Positions 12,342 through 22,881 of a DNA stretch of 64,000 nucleotides are shown piece after piece. The translations under genes were made by a program, and so were the position numbers. Position 1 is the stretch's first letter. The number at the start of each line of letters is the position of its first letter. The DNA comes from Calliopum simillimum. Its lineage: Eukaryota > Arthropoda > Insecta > Diptera > Lauxaniidae. The stretch is from contig OX638369.1 of NCBI GenBank assembly GCA_951812925.1, forward strand, positions 18,009,329-18,073,328, in the 5' to 3' direction. The notes under the pieces were generated by a model. That model ran no database searches, was not told the DNA's origin, and saw only the letters and a list, made by a program, of their open reading frames with translations.

Positions 12342-13036
12342 ATAAGATTAGGTTAGGTTAGCTCCGGGAGATAACCATGTTGTCATCATTAACTTTGGTC
12401 TCGGAAATGAGCCTATTGTATACTTTAGCAAAGAAAGTCAAAAAGAACCACTTGGATTTAAGACACACTCCAGATAGTGAGTCAAGCGATTCAAAATTTA
12501 AATGACCAAAGTTACTTTTACGTCTAAGAGCAAGCCCAAAAGAAATGAAAGACTGTTTCTTCTATATCAGGGTCATTACAACTACTACAAAGGCCGCCAA
12601 TGTTAGAGAAACCTATGTGAACGAGATGCATAGATTCTTATGGCACAATGTCCAGTAATAGCATCCAGAAGTAGCAATTTGGATACATTTCCCTTGATTA
12701 CGCTAATGTGTTTTCTTATTGAAAGGTCAGCCAAAAGGGTATTTTGGTTTGATCCCACTTTAGTCAGTTCATCAGCAATTTCGTTGCACTCCAAATTACT
12801 ATGCCCTGTAAACTAGCACGGGAATGTTCTTACAGCTTAACAAAAGTCTTGACATGATATAATTTGATGAGATTGCTTTAATGGCCACCTGCTTATCAAC
12901 GTTAATAACAACGCTTCCAAAAAAATTGGGACTTATGAGCATTGAGGATTTTACAAGCTTTACGAACAGTGTAAGGCTCTGCCTGAAAGACACTACAGTC
13001 GTTTGGTAGTCTGTAAGATTTTGCTTAGTCTAAAGA
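12342..13036 (-). pseudogene. non-LTR retrotransposon RNase H and C-terminal zinc-finger remnant
   Basis: Two minus-strand frames (12799-12993 and 12603-12794), plus a third after a frameshift, together read as the C-terminal end of a fly Jockey/I-type ORF2. First comes an RNase H part with the segment GNE-like 'ECNEIADELTKVGS'. A conserved 'ITGHCAIRIYASR' stretch follows. Then, in another frame, comes 'LCSSCNDPDIEETVFHFFWAC', a CxxC...HxxxxC knuckle typical of this end. Stops and frameshifts separate the pieces. The reverse transcriptase and endonuclease domains are absent. In an intact element this domain removes RNA from the RNA/DNA hybrid during target-primed reverse transcription. The fragment is clearly dead and probably a 5'-truncated insertion. 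The exact clade cannot be fixed. Confidence 0.75.
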
Positions 13037-13169
13037 GTTAGAATAAATGCCTGATCCAGTACCTCTATCCAAATTTGACCCACCCATTTGACCCAAAAAA
13101 AGTCCGCCATACCGCCTCTTAAACGATGTATTTTTGCAAGAAAATACGGAAATTTTTTTGTCCGAACGT

Positions 13170-13690
13170 AGGGATCTCCCATTAACATTTTTCATCATAT
13201 CTTATGCATTCACGAACCGATCTTAAAGTATGTATCAATATTTATGTCTTAAAGAGACCTCTTTTTTTGCTCAAGAGATCATTGACATCAAAAGCCCCGT
13301 TCAAGTACTTACCCAAAATTAAAGCTCGCAAAAAATCAAGGAAGTAATTTGATTACTCCAACAGAAATATTTAAAAAAATGTTTTTATTTTTTTTTTTTG
13401 CTGAACATAGGCGTCTAGGCATTACCAGAAAAAAAAGTTATCCGTACAGCCTCCGAAACAGAGTATTTTTGGAAGACAATTCAGGAATTTTAATTTTTTT
13501 TTTATCATATCTTCGGCATTTACAGTCCGAATTTAAAGTGCGATTTATTAATATTTATGCCTCGAAAAGGCCAATATTTTTGCTTCGATAATCATTGACA
13601 TCAAGTGCCACTTTCTAGTACTTATCCATGAGATCTCAGTTCCTACCATCGTAATGTAACACCATGGCCTCAGAAAATTAAAGTTCGCAA
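13170..13690. repeat. two-copy direct repeat, period about 310 bp
   Basis: The segments 13185-13330 and 13495-13695 share a series of blocks in the same order: CATCATATCTT, a TTAAAGT-TTTAT block, 'tttttgct', 'ATCATTGACATCAA', 'agtacttacc' and 'aaattaaagctcgcaaaaaatca'. No coding potential is conserved between them. Confidence 0.55.
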
Positions 13691-15017
13691 AAAATCATTA
13701 AACTTTTTCTAAGGAAGTATTTCGGTTTTGATATCCATACATTAATTTTATTAGCAATCCGAATATCGGCATTAAATTTAGCATATTTTTTGTATGCGTA
13801 TTACTGCCAAACATATTACACTCCAGTTATGTGCCCCACGCTCCGCTTTGCGAGAATTACAAGGGGATGCACATAATGAAACACAACTTAAAAAGGTAAT
13901 TCATATTTAAAAGGCCCCTCAATGTGTAACTTTAAATGATGGGCTAAAATTAAGAAAAATAAAAAATTCACCAATGCACAGAATATAAAAACAAGTTAAT
14001 TAGTCGAAAAACTGGGGTATATTCTAAAAATGCTACCATTCCCAAATAACACCACCACAACAAGCCACCACCACCATGATGAATAAAGCATCCGCTGTAA
14101 AATTTGTAGATCTGTGAATACGTTTTTATAATGGGAACGAGCGAGTGCGCTCTGAAGAAGCTTTAAATTTGCCATTAAAATTTTACTACAAATTTTTCAT
14201 GCAGGTGAGAGCGTTTCATTCAATGGAAGGCTCGTGGTTGGGGGACAGAGGGGTGCTCGTTCAGTTAGAAGCAAGGAAGCTACTGATGGTGGTCATTATC
14301 CTGCGTTTGCTTTTTTTCTGGTTGGTTTTGCGGTTTTTTCTCTTGATTTTAATGTGTTTGTGTGCAGCGTGCTCCGTTTAGCTCTTGTGCGTTTTTTGTG
14401 CTGTGTATTATCATGTTTTGTGTGTGTGTGCGTTTAAATGAGCGGTGGTTAACAGTTTCTCAACATTGAGCGGTTTTTTATATATTTTTTTTTTACTTTA
14501 AAATTAAATTAAGTGTGAACAATTTTTACGAAAAATAAAAGTTAACAGATAAGCGAAAAAAAAAATTCCGTTTATTAAGGAATTTGCTATAAACTCTGCT
14601 GTAAAGTTTATTTTTTTGCGTTAGCGGCGCTAATTAAGCAATAAGGTTTTGGTTGCGGTCTTTATTAGGCGCTTATTGAACTCAGTGCTGTTTTTGAGTT
14701 GAATCATATTGTCATCGATGAATCATCATGTCAATAATACAAACAAAGTGCACTCTAAATGAAATTTTCCGTAATGATTTTTTCACCGATGAATCATTAT
14801 GAGAATTTCAGTATCGGACAATGTCATTTAAATGTCTCTAAGCTTTTCCAAATCAGTGATATTGTCTGTTTCAAGTCGCTTAAAACTTGTCGTCTGCATG
14901 ACATTGTCTGTTACATGTCGGTATCGAGAATTTAAGAAGCGTAAATGGCACGAATACTGCCGACTATATAAAACACCGTTGGACAACTGAAAAAAACCAA
15001 TAAAACCTGATAACATA
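13691..15017. other. no recognised gene
   Basis: Mostly AT-rich. Segments with TGACATTGTCTGTTACA occur at about 14899 and again at about 16470. They flank the foldback element and look like parts of a broader diverged repeat. Confidence 0.4.
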
Positions 15018-16269
15018 GCTAAAAATAATTTACATGTGTCTTCCAGTTTTTCTGGATCAGGACGAAATTGTTTTTAATCGGTTTTTGAAGTTTTCTATAC
15101 AAGTGTTGAGTCGACACACTCAATTTTACGATCTGAGGTATATCAAGTCTTCTGAAGACTTATGGAGGATGTTAAGGGAAATATTTTTGTAGGAAGCTTT
15201 AACACTCTTCATCCCGCACAAATGGGTCACTTTTGACCATTTCCCAAAAAGGTACAAAGATTACCCGTTAAACGGGGAAATAATGGATCAATATGTACCA
15301 CAGAAATATTTGCTATAAAATTTCACCAATAGTTGCCGAACATTAAAAAGTCGAAAATTCATTGCGAATGCCAAAAAAATCAACAATATCAATAAAGACC
15401 TCACACATTTCATGTTAATTACATTTTTTACGTATTATTCTTAAGTTGTATACGTAAGCATTTCTCGACTTCGGTGACTCCTAATTAAACTTTTTTTAGA
15501 ATATTTTGTGTAACATTTTTACCCACTGTTATAATTTTTGGGGAAAAGTGGTCAAACAGACCCACAAAAACAGGATAAAATGGGTTGACGTGTTTTTTCC
15601 TTATGTGATTTTGTTATGACCTTGGGAAAACAAGTTTTATCCAAAATACAATATATTTCTAAGGTTAAGTATCAGATATTATAGATAGATACTCCAGGTG
15701 AAAAATCTGACCGCATAAAGCCAGGATTTTTCATAAAATAGCTTGGTTTTTATTTAATTACGATCTCAAAAGTATTTGGAGTAAATCATATGACATCTCA
15801 AATTTTTTATCTTGAGTCAATATATAGAAAAAAATTATATATGATTCTTAACATCAGACATATATTATTTTCTAGCTAAAATAGACAAAAGAAACTTATT
15901 TTCGAAATTTCACACCACTGTAAAATTTTAAAACCACGTTTTGGATAAAACTTGTTGTTCCAGGGTCATAGCAAGTATTTCTGTGGTACACACTGACTCA
16001 GTTTTCTACTTTATAGCAGTAATTTTTAAGTTTTTCTTACAAAAATTACGCATTTATGGGGGATGTAAAGGGTTAAAGTTTTCTACAAAAATATTCATCT
16101 CGATATCGTGCCTAAGTTTTCAGAACACATGATATACCTCAGATGCAAAGATTGTTTCTAAAGTTAAGTGAGTCGATTCAACACATGTATAGAAAACTTC
16201 AAAGGCCGATAAAAAAAAATTCAATCTGATCCAGAAAATCGGGAAGACACGTATAATTTATTTTTAACC
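15018..16269. mobile_element. foldback element with long inverted arms
   Basis: The left arm starting at 15018 and the right arm ending at 16269 are inverted repeats of at least 200 bp. Matching blocks include GTGTCTTCC, TTTCTGGATCAG, GAAGTTTTCTATACA, TGAGGTATATCA and ATATTTTTGTAG. Similarity continues inwards: TGTACCACAGAAATA (15294) and AACAAGTTTTATCC (15629) both have inverted partners between 15945 and 16005, so the left arm seems interrupted by about 290 bp. No transposase is present. The superfamily is unknown and no clear target duplication was found. Confidence 0.6.
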
Positions 16270-17737
16270 ATTTTTTCAGAATATATTGGTTTTTTCAGTT
16301 TTGCGAAATCGTGTCGGATGGTGAAATATCTAAATAAAAAGGCAAAAAAGGCCAATTTTTTTTTTCTTCTCATGCTGACGTTGTTATTACAAATTCATTG
16401 ATGACAACTCGATGATATTTTTCTCTACCAGTCACTCGGAAGTAAATCATTCATAAGTGAACCATACTGACATTGTCTGTTACAGGTGTTGCTAGCACAC
16501 AGACAACTCAATGACATTATCAGCATAAGTTATCAGTCATTCGTTCGAAAAGTTCATGCACAAAGTTGAACCAATGTCTCCGTTTTTCACCTATTATTTT
16601 ATATTCTCACTATAATCATCGTGATATTCACCATCGAGAGGTCACATTCTTTAACAATTACATATATTATTTTCAAGCTAAGTTTTCCGGTAGCACAATG
16701 AAAATTTGCAATTATATGAAAGTATTTCATTTCGTGAAAATGGTACATTTATCATTAATTGTCCTGTTGTTGGTAGCGTCAAATAACTCATTACACATAA
16801 TGGCATTGTGTCCTGTTTTTGCTTTTATGTCTGGCCACTACATCAACAATTACACCTACGTATTATTCATTGTATCAACTTTCCAGCCGGAATGTTTATG
16901 ATGATAGTTTTGAACAATTGAAAAGTTGAATAACTGATTTTTTATGTTGCCATGTGATTTATTTGCGACTAAATTTTTGGAAAACTTTTTTTTTTTTCAT
17001 TGAGTTTTGCAATGCTGCAGATAATCAACTGAATTTTGTACTTAACAATTACGTAGTAATATATTGAGGGTTTTTAATGAATTGATTGGAATTAATTATT
17101 TTTAATTCAATATGAATGCAGTTGAATGCAAATACTCGGAAATAATGTTTTCCTTAACATATGTATGCATTGTCATGACTTACCTAGCACAAAATTTTGT
17201 TGTTGGCAATCTGAAAATAAAAAAATAAAATTTAATAGTTTCAAGCAGAGTTTCGAATTATAATTTCAAAAGCTTAAACAAATTTATTTCGATAGAAAAT
17301 ATATAACTTCAAAAATAGCAAAAAAAAAAAACATAAGCCTTAGAAAAGTTTTGATTCTGGAGTCAGAATCATCGTAAAAATATTCGTCGGAATACATAGC
17401 TTTGGTTAAAAATTCCATCTTATTCGGAATCAGAATCAAATCAATCTTCAAAAGCTCTGCTATGCGACAAATAAGATGAAATCGGATATGCTTATAGTTC
17501 CTATATGATTTACTGAGGCATAAATCAGATTTAGAGCTTATTATCGAAATGCGGAGCTTTTGAAGAATGATTTAATTCCGATTCCGAAGTGTATTGCATT
17601 TCAGAACATGCCTGAATAAGTTTTAAAGCATTTTCATATGTTTTAAAATTTGGTGTGTAAAAAATTTTAAAAATATTGCTTAAATCACATTTTAAACAAA
17701 AGATCAATTAATAACTGATTACCCCATCACTTATTGA
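16270..17737. other. no recognised gene
   Basis: AT-rich. The 111-residue frame at 16566-16901 has no recognisable features. Confidence 0.45.
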
Positions 17738-17997
17738 TTAAGGGAGTAGTCAGGTAGAAGTAGCGTTTTTGCGAAACAATTTTTTTTCATATAAATTTTA
17801 ATTCCACATTTTTGATGTTTTTATATGTTATTGTACATATTTTTAAGTAGAGAAAAAAAAAAAAAATTTTCAATTTTCGTTGACTTCCGGTGAAGATATG
17901 GGCGACCGGAAGTAGGACGGTTTTGATGTGGTACCCACGATTTCTCGATTTCAGATCATCTGAAACACAAAAAACAAATTGCATTTTAAAGAACATG

Positions 17998-18138
17998 TAA
18001 ATGGCTATCTTGGGTACTAGAACTGGAAAAAAATATTGATAAATAAACAAGTAGTGCAATTTTCAATTTTTTTGGTCTTTTTCAACCTCGTTTTTTGTTA
18101 TTGACAGTATTGATTCTAGTACCCAAGATAGCCAAATC
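17998..18138. repeat. small inverted repeat
   Basis: The segment around 17998-18022 (GGCTATCTTGGGTACTAGAA) is repeated in inverse at about 18114-18136, with a loop of about 90 bp. It lies just inside the left end of the TTAA-flanked element and may be part of its subterminal structure. Confidence 0.55.
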
Positions 18139-18193
18139 TATTACAAACATTTAAAAAAAAAAATTCAAGTAAATCGGTACAGTAGATCAGCAG

Positions 18194-18614
18194 GAAAATT
18201 TTTTTTCACCGAAATATTTTAAACTTAAAAATACTTTTGAATTTTTTTTTAAAAAACCCCTCTTAAATTTTTTTTAAAAGTACTTCAAATTAAAGCATAA
18301 TTTAAAAGCTTTAAAATGATGTGTGACTCAAGATGGTATTCGGTCGTTGGATGAGAGTTTTTGGCTTTTAAACGCCCACAGCAGGCAAAACTCTTTGTTT
18401 ACTCAAGAGGAAGGCATCTTACGAAAAAAGCGTTTAAAAGCCAAAAACTCTCATCCAACGACCGAATACCATCTTGAGTCACACATCATTTTAAAGCTTT
18501 TAAATTATGCTTTAATTTGAAGTACTTTTAAAAAAAATTTAAGGGGGGTTTTTTTTAAAAAAATTGAAAAGTATTTTTAAGTTTAAAATATTTCGGTGAA
18601 AAAAAATTTTTTTC
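18194..18614. repeat. long hairpin: about 182-bp inverted arms, 54-bp loop
   Basis: The arms at 18194-18375 and 18430-18614 are nearly perfect reverse complements. They include GATGTGTGACTCAAGATGG, TATTCGGTCGTTGGATGAGA and TTTTTGGCTTTTAAACGC on the left arm, all found inverted on the right. The loop is 18376-18429. A transcript through it would form a very long duplex. The 65-residue frame across it (18323-18520) is a by-product of the symmetry. Confidence 0.85.
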
Positions 18615-19041
18615 ATCATGTAATATTTTTTTATAAAAAGAACATTTAAAAATGAATGGGACAAGTTACTTTACAAACTTTGGTGTAAGCTCTAAATTTT
18701 TGAAAAAACGCCTTTTCATGAAAATCACTAAAAACGCCAACTTCAACACCCTGTATTTTAACAATTAATGGTACTAGGACCAAATCCTCCCGGAATATTG
18801 TTTTTGTATATCAGGACTACTATATTGCCAAATTTGAGCGAAATCGGAGACAAAAAAATTTTCAGCTGGTACACTTGACGTGTTTTGCTTCATATTTATA
18901 TGCGTAACTTTTTTTACTTTTTTTTTTTTGACAAGCACCCTTCCAATTTTTGATTCTTATATAAAAAGTGACCTCTCCACCAAGTTTGGTGAATGTGCCT
19001 CAAAAACTGTAGAATTCCACAATTTTTGAGAATTCCTCATA

Positions 19042-19924
19042 TCTATATATAAATAGGCAAACGAAATCGGTTAGGTCCCTGTTTCTATACCTAAATCTCA
19101 ACCGATTTGCTTGATTTTTTTTTTGTTGGAAAGGTTGTGAGGAGGAGCAGTGCATAGGACTATATTTTTTTAAGTGGGCGGTGCCACGCCCCTAAATTGA
19201 AAAAACGCTCTCACGGCTAAACCGCTGCATCGGTTACAACGAAATTTGGTATGGAGATAGGATTGGCACTAAGAAACGATAATATGACCATTATATTTTT
19301 CAGTGGGCGGTACCACGCCCCTAAATAAAAAACGCTCTCACAGCTAAACCGCTGCATCGATTTTAACGAAATTTGGTATGAAGATAGGGTTAGCACTCAG
19401 GAACGGTAATATGAACATTATGTTTTTCAGTGGGCGGTGCCACGCCCCTAAGTGGAAAAATCGCTATCACGGCTAAACCGCTGCATCGGTTACAACGAAA
19501 TTTGGTATGGAGATAAAATTGGCACTAAGAAACGATAACATGACCATCATGTTTATAATGGGCAGTGCCACGCCCCTAAATGGAAAAAACGCTCTCACGG
19601 CGAAAATACTACTTACGATTTTTATGAAATTTGGTATAGATATAGAGTTAGCACTATATAGCACGATAGCATTGTTGATTTTTATGAATTTTTTGTATAG
19701 AAAAATATCAAAAACTGTTTGCTCTTTAGTAGGAAGTACACGCCTCTAAATGGAAAGTACGATATTGCAACTTAGCTGTTGCACCGATGCAGATAACCCG
19801 AAACCTAAGGAATAATATTAAAAGGTTTTTGTGTTTTATCGGCCAAGGAAGGGTATAAAAACTTTTTCCTTTATTTTATGGTCAAATCGAAATGGTCGAA
19901 TTTCGGCCACAAGGCGAACTCTAG
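19042..19924 (+). mobile_element. non-autonomous Helitron, family A, copy 1
   Basis: Begins with the 5'-TC end TCTATATATAAATAGGC and ends with CTAG. It sits between a host A and a host T, with no target duplication: all canonical Helitron features. A small hairpin (TTC-G-GCC, loop ACAA, GGC-GAA) lies 2 bp before the terminal CTAG. The body consists of about five diverged units of roughly 125 bp, each with an imperfect palindrome GGGCGGTGCCACGCCC and an 'aaatttggtatg' segment. It has no Rep/helicase gene. Copies lie at 43740-44488 (minus) and 30509-30873 (5'-truncated). Confidence 0.85.
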
Positions 19925-20277
19925 TTATAATTATTTCTTCAAAACCTGAGTATTGTAGGGGAGACTGGGGCACATTTGACACTAAATTTTCAAAGACCTG
20001 TATCTTTGAAAATTATTACACGATCTTAATACTCTTTACTGTTTCTGAAACATTGATTATTTAAGATGAAAACCAAGAAAAAAAAATTTCAAAAAAAACT
20101 GCATTAAGAGTCCTTTTTTAAATTTTTTCAAAAAAAGTCATTTTGTCAAATGTGCCCCAGGTACGGGGCACATTTGACATTGCAAGGGGCACATTTGACA
20201 CTCACAAAAATAACACAGAAACATTAAACAAAACATTCATACATATATTTTTTTCATATAAATACAAATTATAAGTA

Positions 20278-21158
20278 GGGGAAAGTGGGGAATCGTGGGC
20301 CATGGGGAATCGTGAGCCACCGCCACCTTTTGGCAGTATGTCGAGATAAATAGTTAAATGCAACTGTAATCGTTTTCTCTTAGCCTCAACTTATTTTTAC
20401 ATTGGTTGTTGACAAACGTACGCGTTTTATTTGCTTTGTACAATACTCGCCCAAAAAAAAGTATCTGCAAAACTTTTTTTGCGTGTTTGATTTCCATCAT
20501 TTTTGGACGAATTGCTACGACAAAACACAGGTAAATATGTTTTTTATTATCGTTAGACCTTTGCCTTTCAACATACAAAAGTAATTTTGCATGACACTTC
20601 AACAAGTCAATTACACGCCGTTGTTTTGCAAAAAGTAGCTTGTGGGGAATCGTGAGCCACTTCGTGGGCCACCCGTGTTTTGACAATTTTCGTATCAGTA
20701 TACATTTGTATGTTGTGTTTATCATGTTTTGTGCAAAATGGAGGCTGTGAATCAATAAATAAAACAATAAATACATATTTTGTATCAAATTTTCCTATTT
20801 CCCAAATTGCGTATATGATTGATCGTGCATAACCCTTCTTCTTCATTTTGTCGATTAAAATAACTTTACTTGTCATTTCAACTAATTCAATAAAGTTTTG
20901 CATCATAATTGTTTGATTTTTACTTAATTACGGCGGTGGCCCACGATTCCCCACCATTTTTGAAAATTGCAAAAACACTAATTTTTTTCAAACCACGAAA
21001 AGTCGGAAAAATCAAAAGAATTGTTAGAAAGTGTAATAGTCAAAAGTTACCTAACTTCATGTAGAATAACATACCATATTACAATTTGCGAAATTTTTTA
21101 TTTTTTTTGAAGATATTTAACAAAATAAAAACGTGGCCCACGATTCCCCACCTTCCCC
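20278..21158. mobile_element. nested TA-flanked element with GTGGGGAATCGTGGGCCA motifs
   Basis: Starts with GGGGAAAGTGGGGAATCGTG after TA (20276-20277). It ends with the inverse (reverse complement GGGGAAGGTGGGGAATCGTG), followed by TA (21159-21160). The motif GGGGAATCGTGRGCCA occurs three times in plus orientation in the left part (20288, 20306, 20643) and twice inverted in the right part (about 20936, 21134). The ends resemble those of the element it lies in (GGGGA-N2-TGGGG), suggesting related families. The minus-strand frames at 20354-20788 and 20607-20906 are not recognisable proteins. Confidence 0.7.
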
Positions 21159-21198
21159 TACCTATGTATGTACTAACGAAGACTTATTTTATATATTA

Positions 21199-21757
21199 GT
21201 GTGAGAAGTCGATGTCAAATACGTATTTAGTGCGTGAACGTGAAGTTGAGGCTGGATTTGTTGGAGTTGGTAATTTAAACTCAATTACACTCTTTAAAGT
21301 CAGGCAAACATCTTCCACTTCCGGTTTTATAAAAACCCAATTTAATGGTGAAACTCTTCTCAAATAACTGATCTTGTGTCAAGTATAGCTAATTACTTCT
21401 ACAATATCTCCCACATAAAAAATGGGTTTTTGGATTTTTCGCCAAATTTCCCAAGGACAATATATAAGTAAAAAGTACAATTTCCAACAACACCCCTAAT
21501 GAGAACATCAACATAAAATGTTAGGTAAGAGCCAGTTTGATGGAAATTTCTTTGGTCTGGATTTTGGGTAACACCATCGTCAAGATATCTGCAGTGCTTT
21601 CACATGATGATGGGGAATACTTCCAGTCAATTTGATATTTATTGAAAACTTCGCATACATAATGAACTTTGATGTCAATATGTTTACTTCGGGAATTCAT
21701 CCATCCAGATTTTGAAATTAAAACAAGTAGTAGAGGTCCTGGAAAGCACCTATTCAA
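21199..21757 (-). pseudogene. Copia-type retrotransposon 3' fragment (RNase H end plus probable LTR)
   Basis: The minus-strand frame 21757-21521 contains 'SRSKHIDIKVHYVCEVF' and, about 15 residues later, 'STADILTMVLP'. This is the very end of Copia-type RNase H, which in intact elements reads as KHIDI...ADIxTK. Downstream, after a stop, comes AGGGG followed by TGTTGTTGGAAATTG at about 21497. That suits a polypurine tract and the TG start of a Copia LTR. The LTR may end in CA near 21199, but no second LTR is available to confirm it. Everything upstream of the RNase H tail is missing. It is dead, and lies inside the TA-flanked element. Confidence 0.6.
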
Positions 21758-22396
21758 AAATCTTGAATTGCAGATAAAACAAAGGTAACAAATTATATTA
21801 AATCAAATGAAATGGATTCTGTGTCCGAAGTCGGAGTTTCTCTCTGGTTTCCGATATTAGAAATTGCGAATTCCACTTTTTTTAATCGCCATCGCGTCTG
21901 TTCGTCTTCATTTTATAATGGAATACCATATCTTTAAAAGATAACACTAGAAAATCTTCTAAAATACACAAACACATATGTCTGGACGAACGTCAAATGT
22001 GCCCCTTCGACAAAAGTCAAATGTGCCCCAATATCTCTTGAAGAATTAAAAATATTTTAAAATTTAAACTATTTGACCTTGATAAAAAACACTTTTATTC
22101 TATTAATTGTAAAGGTTAGTGCTACCAAATTTTCATACTTACTTCTAAAAAACAATACAACTTTATTTGCAAAACCCTTACGAACAAGATGTCGAAAATA
22201 ACAAAAAAATACACAAAAAGTTAAAAAAGCGTATTAGCGCGGGAGAAGTTGAAAGAGAACTACCAAAGTTCATTACGTTGCTTCCACTCTAATTAGTTAT
22301 GTTTCTGCATTTCAGGTTTTTGGTTCGAAAGGCGTGTTCACACCGAAAATGGCAAAGTCAAATGTGCCCCGGTGTCAAATGTACCCCAGCTTACCC

Positions 22397-22639
22397 TACT
22401 TTATGTTTTTTGGTGCAATTATAAGTGCACGAGTCGGGAAGTAATAGGACTTTTGCAAAACGCGTGTTTTTACGACAGAAGAGCACGATTCTACAACAAA
22501 TGTACACTAGTTTTTAAACTATAAATTAGTTTTTAATTACTTTCCGATAACATCTGAGGGAAAAGAGGGCTTCTACATTATTCTTGAGGGTTCAAAGTAT
22601 CCGAAACGGGAAAAAAAAATTTTTTTTTGAAAAAAAAAA
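22397..22639. other. right internal part of the TTAA-flanked element
   Basis: AT-rich sequence between the TA-flanked insertion and the right TTAA-type end. No coding feature is recognised. It ends in long T and A runs just inside the CTACCTGACTACTCCC terminus. Confidence 0.45.
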
Positions 22640-22667
22640 CTACCTGACTACTCCCTTAACCCTCATT

Positions 22668-22881
22668 CGGCTGACTGGTCACCCGGGTGACCATTTCAAC
22701 TTTTTCATTAAAAAAAATATATTTTTCTTCAGTTTACGGAGCCCTTCTTCTAAGAATGCTCAAACTAGTTAATTTCAAGAATTAAAACTGCAAAAATAAA
22801 ATTTTTATTTATTTTATTGATCACTTTTTTTTTGTTAAAGTTTTGTATTCCTATTTCGGCTGACTGGTCACCCGGGTGACT
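22668..22881 (+). repeat. piggyBac subterminal motifs, transposase 3' side
   Basis: The palindrome GGTCACCCGGGTGACC (22677-22692) is perfect over 16 bp and follows directly on the terminal repeat. A second copy, perfect over its central 14 bp, is at 22867-22880. Both are preceded by CGGCTGACT. They are probably transposase-binding sites. Confidence 0.75.

Larger units (their letters stand above)
19958..22396. mobile_element. TA-flanked inverted-repeat element with GGGGCACATTTGAC subterminal repeats
   Basis: TA (19956-19957) precedes GGGGAGACTGGGGCACATTT. The right end (reverse complement GGGTAAGCTGGGGTACATTT) stops at 22396 and is followed by TA. Several extra copies of GGGGCACATTTGAC lie inside both ends (about 20150-20200 and 21990-22035 inverted, 22360). 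It has no transposase frame of its own. It contains a second TA-flanked element (20278-21158) and a Copia fragment (about 21199-21757), so it was an insertion target. The TA duplication and ends fit a Tc1/mariner-superfamily non-autonomous element. Confidence 0.7.
17742..22655. mobile_element. 4.9-kb TTAA-flanked inverted-repeat element (composite)
   Basis: A TTAA at 17738-17741 is followed by GGGAGTAGTCAGGTAG. The exact 16-bp inverse, CTACCTGACTACTCCC, ends at 22655 and is followed by TTAA (22656-22659). TTAA duplication is the hallmark of piggyBac-type (and Kolobok-type) elements. No transposase of its own is visible. The interior holds a long hairpin (18194-18614), a Helitron (19042-19924) and a TA-flanked element (19958-22396), all probably later insertions apart from the hairpin. 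Only the 16-bp ends match, so chance pairing cannot be fully excluded. The coincidence with TTAA on both sides makes that unlikely. Confidence 0.6.

Noticed and set aside
18323..18520. 65-residue frame
   Set aside because: Falls across the two arms of the long hairpin and arises from its symmetry.
20354..20788. 144-residue minus-strand frame
   Set aside because: Lies wholly inside the nested GTGGGGAATCGTGG element and does not resemble any transposase.
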